Assembly (NCBI GenBank): GCA_004835665.1
Contig: RBKR01000011.1
Span: forward strand, 992,001 to 1,056,000
Origin: Phoma sp. XZ068
Lineage: Eukaryota; Ascomycota; Dothideomycetes; Pleosporales; Didymellaceae
Direction of reading: 5' to 3'
Length of the DNA: 64,000 nt
Within the stretch, counting starts at the first letter, position 1, and every line of letters starts with the position of its first letter. Both the position numbers and the translations under genes were made by a program. Below are positions 10,603 to 20,785 of this stretch, one piece after another. The notes under the pieces were generated by a model. It did not search any database. It had not been told where the DNA came from and saw only the letters and a list, made by a program, of their open reading frames with translations.

Positions 10603-12602
10603 TCAATCGAAGTGAATCCTCCACATCTCTCTGTCGCAGTCGGACTCATATGCACTCCTAGTGTGTAGCATAGCGGTGTTGTCACTGACCAACAAATCAC
10701 CCTTCTCCCAGCTGAACCTCAAGCAAGAGCGCCAGTCGTAGATGCCAGCATTGATTACATCGATTAACGCCTTATCCTCGTTCTCGACAAACACATCGCA
10801 CGTCGAATACTTGGTCTTGTTCCAGGGTTCGTGCCAGCGAAGGCAAGGCTCACCAGTAGCTGGGTGCCTGACAACTAGACTGAGCTTTTCTTGATCCTGC
10901 TTCCAGAACCCGGTGTTGTGCGTGCCCCATGTCACAGGCTCGAGACGCTCGACCGTCCAAGGACTGCGGAGGTAGCGGAAGAAGAGGCGCGATGCGGTGA
11001 ATAGTGTGTAGCCGCTTCCCTTTGGGGCTGTTGCAATGCAGGTGAAGTACTGGTAGCCTGGTGGGTTCAGGACCTTTGTGACATCGCCAGTGATAGGATC
11101 GGTTACGTCTTTATACTTGAAGATGCCGTCGAAGTGCATGGGCATGGCTTCATTTGATGTCACGTTATTAGCGTTCTTGTCGTCCTTTCCTGCGTCTTTG
11201 ACTTTAGCCATGACGCCATACTGGGGCCATACGAGGACCTCGCCTAGGGTGTGAGCACTGCTGATGAACGTTTCTTGTTCTGTGGTATTGGAGAACCCGC
11301 GAAGAACGATTGGTGAGAATGTGTTGGTTAGGGTGCGAACCTTCTTCATGGGGATGGCGGTCATGGAAGGTGCTCCGGTGATAGGGCGGATGACGAGGCC
11401 TGTAGGATACAGATGCTCGAAGGTGACATCGCAGCCGTCAGCCTTCCAATCAAAGATTTCTGACTTAGCGCGGAAGAAGTACGGCCGGCCGTTGCGGTGA
11501 ACAAGTTCGTACTTTTCTTGGTCAACAGTATGTCTCTGCACAGAACGATAGCTTCCATCCAGCTCTGCAACTACAACAGAATGCCACGGAGTGGCTCCTA
11601 GGGCACCTCGTTGCTTCTGCGGGATCAGTGCCATCGAGAGCTTGTCCTTGCCACCAGAGTCGTGAATCGACAGACGAACATAATCGGTACGGTTCGCTTC
11701 AAGGGCAGCCGCAAACGCCTTCCAACGGCCCATCATTGCCTTTGCCGTCTCTGAAATGGTAACAGCCTGCTCCTCTGGAGACTGAGCCAGCCACTTCTTA
11801 TTCAACAAGAGATCTGACTTCAGAAATTCGAGGTATTTGGTGTGGGTCATGTGCATGTCACTGCTGGACTTGTTGGCCATGTCAGCCTCGAACTGTGGAT
11901 CTCCGTAGCGCTCCTTCAGCTCTTGACGGATGTTCGATGCGTTTGCGAGATAGTGTTCCCTCGACCATGTTCCAGGAGTGCCGAGCAGATCCCAGAGGCG
12001 CAGAAAGCTGAGGTGGTGCAGGTCGTTTTCGACAGTGATCTGGCGGACAGCCTCTCCAAAATTCCAAACATCCTCGTCGGGAACACCAAGTAAATCTACC
12101 ATCGTTAAGCAACGTATATTCGAACAGTCACAGCAGATAACGTACCATTGTACACAAGACCGTCTGATGTGATGTGGATTTCGGCTCCGTGCTCGTATAC
12201 TGCCTTGATGTTTTCGCAAAGGCCATTGAGGTGCTTCAAGGCAAGTTCTTCACCGAGATCAGGCAGATTGCTTAAGACCTTATCCCGCGAGTTGGGTGAC
12301 TTGAAAGGGAAGCCAGGAAGGAGCATTTTCACGGGTTCGCCTCGTGAGACTTGGCCCAAGACGATGGGGAAGAATGTTTCAAAGCCATCCCATTGTCCCG
12401 TGCGCTCGTAGTTCAGCCCGTACTGCTCGATGATCCTAAGAACTGTAGTGGCAGTGGCCTCGTCTTGGCTGGCAGGCACCAAAATTTCCTGCTCAGCAAC
12501 TGAGAGATCTGAGATCTCAGTGGTGACGATCTGTACAGCTGCAGTATCGTTCGCTTTGCTATCGGCCATTGTCACAGATTGTGGGGTCTGAAATGAAGTC
12601 AT
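10603..12602 (-). CDS. Isocyanide synthase (DIT1/PvcA) - TauD dioxygenase fusion
   Basis: Two exons: 12602-12146 and 12095-10603, with a 50-nt intron (donor GTACGT, branch CTTAAC, acceptor TAG). Product 649 residues, or 638 if the second ATG at 12569 is used. The first half is a DIT1/PvcA isocyanide synthase: LLPGFPFKSPN (about residues 94-104), LPDLGEELALKHLN, and EIHITSDGLVYN-DLLGV across the intron. The second half is a TauD-like Fe(II)/2-oxoglutarate dioxygenase: H473 and D475 in MHFDGIFKY, H630 in TAMLHTR, and a downstream Arg for 2-oxoglutarate. Family knowledge: such enzymes turn an amino acid (often Tyr, Trp or Val) plus a C1 carbon into an isonitrile, and the dioxygenase half then oxidises the product. 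Both active sites look complete. It diverges from a Zn2Cys6 factor 2.2 kb away. No transporter, P450 or NRPS is adjacent in the window. Confidence 0.92.
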
Positions 12603-14758
12603 GGTGAAGAAAGAAATGGGCTATGAACAGGAGAAAACAACGCTGCGGCGGGAGGAAAAGTAAGAAACGGAAGTCGAATGATGTGATGTCTGATTGAATA
12701 TGCTCGTCCTCAGGAGATGTCTTCGAGTAATATAACACGACGGTTAGGTAGTATTGCGGCACGACTCCAAGCTTGACCAACTCTAGTCGGGTCATGTCCG
12801 TACGTAGCAGCAGGGCTGAGGCTCAGCCGCAACGCCTCGCCAATGCACACCTAAGATGCTACAGCGGAAAACGCTGACCTGTCGTTGCTTAGGCGCTGAT
12901 GTTATGCGGAGTCTGACCGCAACATCTGGATGCTGGAGAGGGGCAGAAACAGCGATGTTGGCACCTGTCTGAAAGGCTATTAGGTGAGGCGCGACTCACT
13001 ACGCAGTAAGAGGAAGGATTGCGGCGTGGTGTCAGAAGCTTGAACAGAATCTCGGACCACATGTTGCCGTGTGTGATCTGACATTGGTCCTAAACACAGT
13101 ACTGAGGTACCTCGCCTGCAGTGCCGCATTTGCTGAAAAGGTCGGTGAGGTGGAGTAAGTCGCGATGTTTCGACCGAGCCACGCGAAAGTTCAACAAGCC
13201 TACCACCGCTGAGAATACTTAAAGTTTGCCAAGTACCATAGTGCAGAGCTGTGAGGTTTTTCTCATGGCTTGCTGAAATGCAGGTAGAGTGGTCGGAGGC
13301 TGCGGTGCTATTTTCAGTTGCGGCTCAGCCTCGACTAGTCCTACATCAGCTCCATGCTAGCGTCGGCTGTACTTGGCAGCACACTCATCATGCTCGAGCT
13401 CAATGCCTACATGAATAAAAAGATTTCTTACTATATGCCTATCAAAAGTGCTTAAGTAACGCAAGCGCCTGGGTCGTCTTGATAAGAGCAAGGTGGCGTG
13501 TATGAGCCTCGGAGGTGGCTAGTTGAGCAAGGGTTGCAGCCGGCTCGCAAACACGGTTCCCGTGCTTTTCACAACCCGCGGATCCCAGATGCCCTGTCAA
13601 GGCTCTGGTTCTTTACCAGCTGTTTCTCCCTTCTAGCAGCTCACTTACTGGCTTCCAAACGGGCCTTTCTGTCTGCCACTTTAGCTTGCATGACTGAAAG
13701 CACAGTAAGTTAGAAGACTGCACTCGAAGCCACTACAATCGAATGGCATTCGGCCAACTCGAGTGGTTCCAGCCTGAATCAAACCGTGCAGACTTGCTAA
13801 TTGGACAAGTGCAAGTACTGTGGACATCCACGAAACGCATGCCTGTAGCGTGACATATATGGGCACTTGTGGATGCAAGGAGGCATAACTGTGAGCTTCG
13901 ATTGATAAGCAATGATTAGAGTCGTTTCTTTCTTGTAGGAAGGTAGATGCCAAAAAGGCCAATCTTGGCGTTGTTCGTGCTCACAAAAAGGTGCAGCTAC
14001 TGTACCATCTGCCGCGAACAGAAATCAACCTAGAAGAAGCGGTGAGCGTCCAGGAGCATGTATCAATCTTGGGCATTACGGATCGGTTGCTTGTTCCGAG
14101 TTAATATACTTTTAGTTAAGAGCAGTGCATCCCTGAGCACAACATAACGAAAAAGTGACAGAGCATGTTTCCTCGGCAGTTAGGGGGAGGTTGGTGTCCC
14201 GCAGTTGTTAAACGGAGCCCCAATGAATTTGAAACCAAGCGTCAACGAACCAGCCATCAGTCTTGGGTGGCTTGGATTTGGCGAGCCGGAACACAAGCGC
14301 GATCGAGCTGCCCTGCAATGCAGCGACATATCAACGGTAACGCAGGAGACACTAGACAAGGAGAAAAGCAATGAATCGCGTACCCCGCGCTCCAATTGTC
14401 GCCAGACCGAGAGTCTCCTGAGGTTCCCGAGTCCAAGGTCGGATGCGGAAAAGTGGGCCTCGGGTAGCACGAGATGCAACAAAGGAGATGCGGACCACAC
14501 CGAAGGCAAGGAGACATGTTTGCAGCCTGTCAAATGTTGGCGCGTCGCGTACCGCGAAAGCTGATCGGGGATAGCGATCATCTTGATTTGACGCTAGATT
14601 CGCGGCGGACCCATGCACGTGATTTTGGTGGAATAGCGGCCGTTGTTCGCGCCTCGAGACCTCAACGTCTTCACTGACACTATATCCACTCGTTGCTGAA
14701 CCCGCCCGTTTCAATATACCCCAGGCTCAGGTTATTTATTTTCGCGAGTTGCTTCCGG
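12603..14758. other. Large divergent intergenic region between isocyanide synthase and transcription factor
   Basis: 2.2 kb with no supported gene. It serves as the upstream region of both the isocyanide synthase (-) and the Zn2Cys6 factor (+). Small ORFs at 13498-13962 and 14165-14714 overlap on both strands and show no conserved content. I found no clear copy of the copper-starvation motif TTTGCTC by eye in the proximal part. Confidence 0.5.
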
Positions 14759-17018
14759 ATGTCACCTCACGCCATGTCCATGGCGCAGACAATGCCGGGT
14801 GTTCCTGCTGGCTCGGCTGGCGTAGATCCCGCTTACTGGGCCCACGAGCTGTCCAACGACTCTCTATCCCCACAGACGCTGCAACCGTCACCAGGAGGAT
14901 ACTCATCAGCCCGTGACAGTGTGCAAAGTATCACGCCTAATGCGCAAACACCACAGTCAGACAACAGCCGAAAGAATTCAGCTGTGGAGAATGGCCAGCA
15001 GAATGGCCAGAAAAGCAAACAAAGCGCCGCTGATGCTAATCAAAGAGCGTCTGTCGCTGTCGCATGTGTCCCATGCCGTAGTAGGCATCTGAAGTGCGAT
15101 GGAGGAGTTCGTTGTTCAAGATGTCGAGCAGATGGCGTTGACTGCACGTACATCAAGTCACGACGTGGATGGAAGGGCAAGAGGAAGAACAAACCGGAAG
15201 ACCAGATCTCACCAGTTGCCATGAACGGGGTACAAGCACCTCAGGCCCCCATCAGCAATGGCCATATCGTCAGCAATGGTACCATGGTAGCCGCCAATGG
15301 TCAACTGTCATCACCAAACTCCTACTACAATGGTGAAGCACCTGTCATGAACCAGCTCAGCCCAACAAATGGCCTCGGCGTTCGGACCATGCCTCCACCC
15401 ACCACTCCTCAACAACTGAATCTTAATGGGACGCAGAGACTGAACCGATTTGGCCAGCTCGGCCCTGAGACGGCGATTCAGGCGTTTTATCACTACTTCT
15501 ATAACTCACATCCCTTCTGTTTACCAGAGTCGAGGCTATTGGATGTATTCAATCACCGGAAGGCTCCATTACTGGAGTATGCGGTACAGTACCTTGGCTC
15601 AAGTTACCTTGCTGCGATTCCTACAGACATGTACAAAGAAGCCCTGAACCGAAACATCAACAGCGGTAACTACGCAAGAGATGGATGGTCTGTACAGGCA
15701 CTGTTACTGTTCGCTATTGGCCTTCATGCCAACAACGAAGTACCACGAGCAGGTCAGGTCTTTGCCATAGCACAGGACCTGACACTTGAGGTTGGTCTTA
15801 ACCGTATGGAGTACGCTTTGATCCATGGAGAGTCAGACCCACAGCTTGAGGAGAGTTGGCGTAGGACATGGTGGTCGATGTACACGGCGAACGGCATGCT
15901 GTGCGCTGTCAACCCCGGTGTGCAGTTTAAGCTCAAGGATATACTAACGGATGTCCCGCTCCCATGCGAGAATGACCAATACCTTTCAGGCGTAAGTATA
16001 CTTCCTCCTTGGCACAGTTTCCTACCCGAGGCGACTGTCGGCCCGTTGATACCACCGCCTTGGGTCCTAGCCTTTAGTAGGGCCACCGATTACAGGGCCA
16101 TTGGACATAGACTTCCATACTCACCGTATGGTTCTTATGCTGACGTTACCTAGCACATCCCTTACCCCGCTAGCCTGCAAGACTATGACGACTCCGCCTT
16201 CATGCCCACTCTCCCCATCTACTCCTCCTTCACCTACCTCATCGACGCTATCCGCATCTTAGGTAAAGTCTTCGAATGTGCCCGCCTCGACTCTACCTTC
16301 GAATACCATGCCGTCGATGTCGTCGACCAGTACCTATGCAACTGGCGCCTCCACCTTCCTGCTAGCAAACTCGACATTGTCAACAATGACGGCGCAGTTG
16401 ACGAAGTGCTGTTCCAAGCACACATGGTCAATGCCGGCAGCACGATCATGCTGCACCGACCAAGAAGTAATCTGGGCTTTGGAAGGGTGGAGGGTGTGAA
16501 TATTTGTGTCCAACCGGGACAGGTTCTGTTGCCGACGCAGACCCGCGAGATCCACACCGCCAAATGCCTCACCTCCGCTGAGAACATCAGCTCTCTTATC
16601 CGTCTTCCGGGTCAACTTCTACACCACACGCCCTTTTTCACGTGCGTGGTTGTCATGGCGTCCGTTGTGCACCTTTCCTACTGGTCCTTCTTAGTTCCCG
16701 ATGGCCAAGACGACATTGTCAAGCAGTCGATCCGTCTTGATGTCGGCACGCTACAGCAGTACAGCAACACATGGCCCATCGCAAGCGTGGTGCTGGGCCA
16801 GGTGCGAGGTGTAGCGCACACGCTGTTCAACAGCAAGAAGGCGATGAGTATCCATCTGTGGAGCAACATCGCCCAGGGTGATGTCATCAGGGACGTGATT
16901 GAGGAGGGTGGCAACGTACCGCCGCAAAACTATGCGCAATTGATTGCTCCGTAAGTCTACTCTATTCCCGTGATCAAAATCTTGTACTAATATCGTGGCC
17001 AGCATGTTGAAGTCATAG
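14759..17018 (+). CDS. Zn(II)2Cys6 fungal transcription factor
   Basis: Three exons: 14759-15991, 16154-16950 and 17003-17018. The introns are 162 nt (GTAAGT...CCTAG) and 52 nt (GTAAGT, branch TACTAAT, acceptor CAG). Product 681 residues, ending in MLKS from a 16-nt last exon; without the last splice it would stop at 16954. A disordered Ser/Gln/Asn-rich leader precedes the binuclear cluster CVPC-x6-C-x5-C-x2-C-x6-C at residues 103-129, followed by a basic linker SRRGWKGKRKNK. The later part (ETAIQAFYHYFYNSHPFCLPE, then EESWRRTWWSMYT) is the fungal-specific regulator domain. It should act in the nucleus as a DNA-binding regulator. I do not recognise a named orthologue. Its divergent position makes it a candidate regulator of the isocyanide synthase, by inference only. 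Confidence 0.9.
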
Positions 17019-17653
17019 GACCGCGACGAAATCGTCAAATTTCGCGCTTCGAGCGCTCTAAATTACGCAAAGCCTTTACGACGACAGTTCTTCCGTTCGT
17101 TTGGTTGCATCTGCACTCTTCGCATGCACTATCACTATACCACTCAGGCGTTTTTCTCTTTGGGGGTGTTCTTGGCCAGCAGGCAAACAAAAATATTGCA
17201 AACGAAATTACATTTGATGACGTGAACGATTGTAGATGTTTGCTAATGAAGAAAATATGAGTCGTTCAGCAGATGAATTCGCGTAAATAGAAGCCAAAAA
17301 TGTAGTTTATGGTTTCGCATCCATGCCGCGCTTTAGCTTTTTCAAGTAGCATAATGACGTCAAAGTGGGTTCACTCGTTACCTGCGCAATCAACTTATTT
17401 TCACACGCAAAGAGCAGTCGCTGAAACCAAAGTCGTCTAATGTATTCTTTCATCGGAAACGCCAGCTAATCCGGCGCCCCGGCTCGATACCCTCCATCAT
17501 TCATTGCCCGTCTTCATTTTCGCTAAGAATGTCCGAAGCTCATGATGCTGCCCAATCGACTTTCTCAGATCGCTAAATTCCGTAAACCATGTCGTGCACC
17601 CATTATTGCGCCCCAGCCATGCGGTTGGACTCGACGCGAGTTGATCGTCGTAT
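17019..17653. other. Convergent 3' flanks, AT-rich
   Basis: Lies between the 3' ends of the Zn2Cys6 factor (+) and the Ran GTPase (-). AT-rich in 17180-17420. No gene is seen. Confidence 0.5.
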
Positions 17654-18587
17654 CTACAAGTCGGCATCATCCTCATCGGGCAGAGGCATCTGAGCAGCGT
17701 CCTGCATCTCCTTCTGATACTGCTCGAGAACAGCCTGGTCCACCTGGACCTCAGGAGGAGCCAGAGCGGGAGCGGCGACAAATTCCTGCAAACCGTGTTA
17801 GCGTCGTGAATGAGATTTCTGCGCGTAGATCATCATACCAGAGTCTGGTTGCCGACGAGTTTCCTGGCGAGCCAGAGGAAGGGCTTCTCGAAGTTGTAGT
17901 TCGACTTAGCGGAGATATCGTAGTACTGGAGGTTCTTCTTGCGGTGGAAGGTGATGGACTTGGCCTTGACCTTGCGCTCCTTGACATCGACCTTGTTTCC
18001 GGTCAGGACGATGGGGATGTTCTCGCAGACACGGACGAGATCACCTGTAAATGGTCAGTAAAAAGATGCGCATTTTTTGCGCAATGACGTACGGTGCCAG
18101 TTGGGAACGTTCTTGTATGTGATACGCGAGGTAACATCGAACATGATGATACCGCACTGTCCGTTGATGTAGTATCCATCACGGAGACCACCGAACTTCT
18201 CCTGGCCAGCTGTGTCCCAGACGTCGAACTGAATCTGTCCGAGGTTCTACGAATCTGTTAGTGCGCCGTGGGATGCGATCGAAGGGATCGGTAAACGTAC
18301 GGTGGTGAAGCCGAGAGGGTGAACCTCGACACCGAGGGTCGCAATGTACTTCTTCTCGAACTCTCCGGTCAAGTGGCGCTTGACGAAGGTGGTCTGGATG
18401 GCAACGCTGTTAGTTTTTGTTTCGGGTTGTAGGCATGCTGCCTTGTCGTTTGGAGTGCCTCTAGGCGTTGTTCGCCGCTGAAGATATTTCCAACATAGAG
18501 TGCAGTGTCTAAACGCACCTTTCCTGTACCACCATCACCGACAAGCACGAGCTTGAAGGTAGGGACTTCGCCGCTTGCTTCGGCCAT
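17654..18587 (-). CDS. GSP1: Ran GTPase (nuclear transport)
   Basis: Five exons: 18587-18519, 18393-18301, 18246-18093, 18044-17839 and 17785-17654. All joins keep frame and give 217 residues, close to the usual 214-216. The G motifs are complete: P-loop GDGGTGKTT (split by intron 1), switch I YIATLGVE, switch [23 protein letters not shown] and SAKSNYN. The acidic tail ends LPDEDDADL, typical of Ran. Family role: the small GTPase that sets direction for importin and exportin traffic and helps spindle and nuclear-envelope assembly. Splice sites are ordinary. Minor uncertainty lies only in the long first intron. Confidence 0.97.
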
Positions 18588-19236
18588 GTTCGTGGTCTGT
18601 TGTGGTGGGGTGTGTGTAGTGTGATGCGCAAAATCTGGTCAAGGCGTAATGTCAGCGGCGGTCGGTGAAAGCAGGGCCAAAAATTGGCAGGGGAGCATGC
18701 GGACGCACCTCTTTAGTCGAGAGTGGGGAAGAGAGAGACGGGTTGGGTGGAGGGGCAATGAAGAGGTTTGTTTATGAAGATTTGGAGTTGGCGGCGGTTG
18801 GGCGGTGAGCAGGGTTCGCTAGTTGGTCGGTGCCACTTGCTCTTTCCCCAACGTCAGTGGGCGACAGGCAAAGGCAGCCCTTTAGGCACCGGCAGGCTGG
18901 CTTTGTCTTTGAAATCGAAGAGCATGTTTGTGTGAATCAGAGCTTAGTTTGGAGACAAAATGCTTGAAAATTTTCTGATGCAGCAATTGAACGCCGGGTA
19001 TCATGATGCTTGTTGTCCCAAACCGAATGCGCCACGCAGCAAGCACTGTTGTTCACCCATCAGCTCCCGCCCTCTCCATCGCAGGCCATCACGCGAGCCA
19101 TGAACCCAACCACCGCCATGCTTTGTCAGAAGACGCTGGGCCTCCACGTCATTCTTCCGCGTTTCGATGGCCTAGACAGCGTTGTATGCATCCTCGATCA
19201 CAGATGCGCTGTATACCTCCTCGATGCAGACGCATT
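18588..19236. other. Promoter region of the Ran gene
   Basis: 650 bp between the Ran start and the 3' end of the Nas2 gene, both on the minus strand. Purine/pyrimidine-biased near 18700-18850. No additional gene is supported. Confidence 0.5.
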
Positions 19237-20140
19237 CTACAAAGGCAGGAGGTGGCAGCCCAACAAGCCTCGTCCACCCCAATTCCTCCGCGGCGTAAGC
19301 TGCATCTGTACAGCCTCCGACGGGCCACCTGAGCTGCTGGGTCGCAGCGCTTTGACCGTAATCGGTATCTACTTGTTGTCAGCATTGGGTAATATTAAGT
19401 GCAAGCCTCGTAGCTGGCAGCCTTGCAAGGCGGTGATGTTGCCAGCACAGCGAACTTGGGGCTACTCACTCCTTCATTCTGCGACACGGCCTCCGCCACT
19501 CGTCCCAGTTGTTCATGGTTTGTCCAGTCCACCCAACCGAATTTTGTTATGCTATCACCCACCTTGAGGCCCGCCTCATCTGCCGGGCTGCCGGCGACCA
19601 CGCTGTTGACCTTCGCGAAAGGTGCTTCTAGAGCCGCTGGGGGTGCGCTGTGCCCTGCCTGTGCTTGACTTGGTGCAACTGGGTTGTTCCGCGCCTGTTC
19701 TGCTATGCGTGCGTGGTGCTCATGGAGACCTTTCTCAATGCGTGACATCAGATCTTTGTAGTCGTTCTTCAGCCGTATTATGCGTGCTCGTGTTGTTCGT
19801 ACTGTTTCTCGCGGTCAGGGCTAGCTTCGTGTTTGGTGCTCATAGTGGCGCGTACTCTGAGGGACATCGATGTCATTGCGGGGGAAGCCGTCGAAGGTGG
19901 TGAGGCCAGTGTTCATATTAACACCATGCTACATAGTAATCTTTAGCTAGCAGCTTTGAGTTGCTAATGCGCTGGACGTACCGAATCCAGGACCTGCCCA
20001 AGTGCTTTCAGCTCTGTCTCGACCCGATCTCTTTCTGCGATGAGCTCCTGCAGTGAGAGCTGCGCCTTCGGCACTCCATTTGTGTAGCCTCCAGACGTTG
20101 GCCCCGACGAGACGGTAGGTGCGTGGATGTCGTCCATCAT
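19237..20140 (-). CDS. NAS2: 26S proteasome assembly chaperone Nas2/PSMD9 (PDZ)
   Basis: Four exons: 20140-19982, 19928-19856, 19801-19470 and 19368-19237, giving 231 residues. Exon 1 encodes the coiled-coil start (LSLQELIAERDRVETELKALG). Exons 2-3 encode GFPRNDIDVPQ-IRTTRARIIRLKNDYKDLM, the signature of this family. A PDZ domain follows (APFAKVNSVVAGSPADEAG, then LKVGDSITKFG). Exon 4 finishes with IPITVKALR and a basic, Gly-containing tail. Family role: Nas2 (p27) binds the Rpt5 ATPase during assembly of the proteasome base and leaves before completion. The start is one of two adjacent ATGs (20140 or 20137). It shares an upstream region of 645 bp with the divergent RhoGEF. Confidence 0.93.
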
Positions 20141-20785
20141 GCGTGTATTAGTATCTCAGGGTTGAGGTCGACGCTACTGGGTGATGGCAGGCGTGGGGGT
20201 GGGGAGCTTGAGGACGCGCCCTGATGCGAACGCGGGGTCTACGTAAAGTTGCTAGCTTCCTCGCATTGCCTCCATCTACCACAATCCATTCCGTCAGCAG
20301 AGGTTGACCATTTGTGGTTACCGTACCTTATAAAATGCCTGCGTTTACGTCATAGCAGGTGCAAATGGACCGCTCATTTATAGCAGGCTTAAGCTCTTGA
20401 GCAAGGGACTGCTGTTCGTGACTTCTATACTATGGTGACATGCTCCTTCCACACCTCATCGCCATGCAGATCCATGCGCATCCCATGGACCCTCCAGCAG
20501 CGTCAACCATGCTGCTGGCTCCTCTGCACTTGTGTAATGCTCAAGTGACCCTTCTGTGTGCCATGGTCAATGGTTACCTTGACCGCTGCTCTTCGCGCCT
20601 TCCTACGAATGTCCAGTGCTTTCTACTCCAATAACCGTATATCGTAATTCTTCTCTTGTTTACAGTCGCAGCACACTCATCTCTCTGTCAACTTTTGCAG
20701 TGCTGCTGCTCTATTCATCTCACATGCCCGGCCACTCTCCCGTACTCGTCTTATAACAAGTGCATCGTGCACTCTCGACATCGAC
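20141..20785. other. Divergent promoter of Nas2 and RhoGEF genes
   Basis: Contains the start regions of both flanking genes. CT-rich stretches at 20640-20760 are typical of fungal promoters. No gene is seen. Confidence 0.5.

Noticed and set aside
12490..12530. CTGAGATCTCAG palindrome
   Set aside because: It lies inside the coding exon of the isocyanide synthase and is explained by codons; no second copy was seen nearby.
13498..13962. Small ORFs between synthase and regulator
   Set aside because: No conserved content, poor start context, and opposite-strand overlap.
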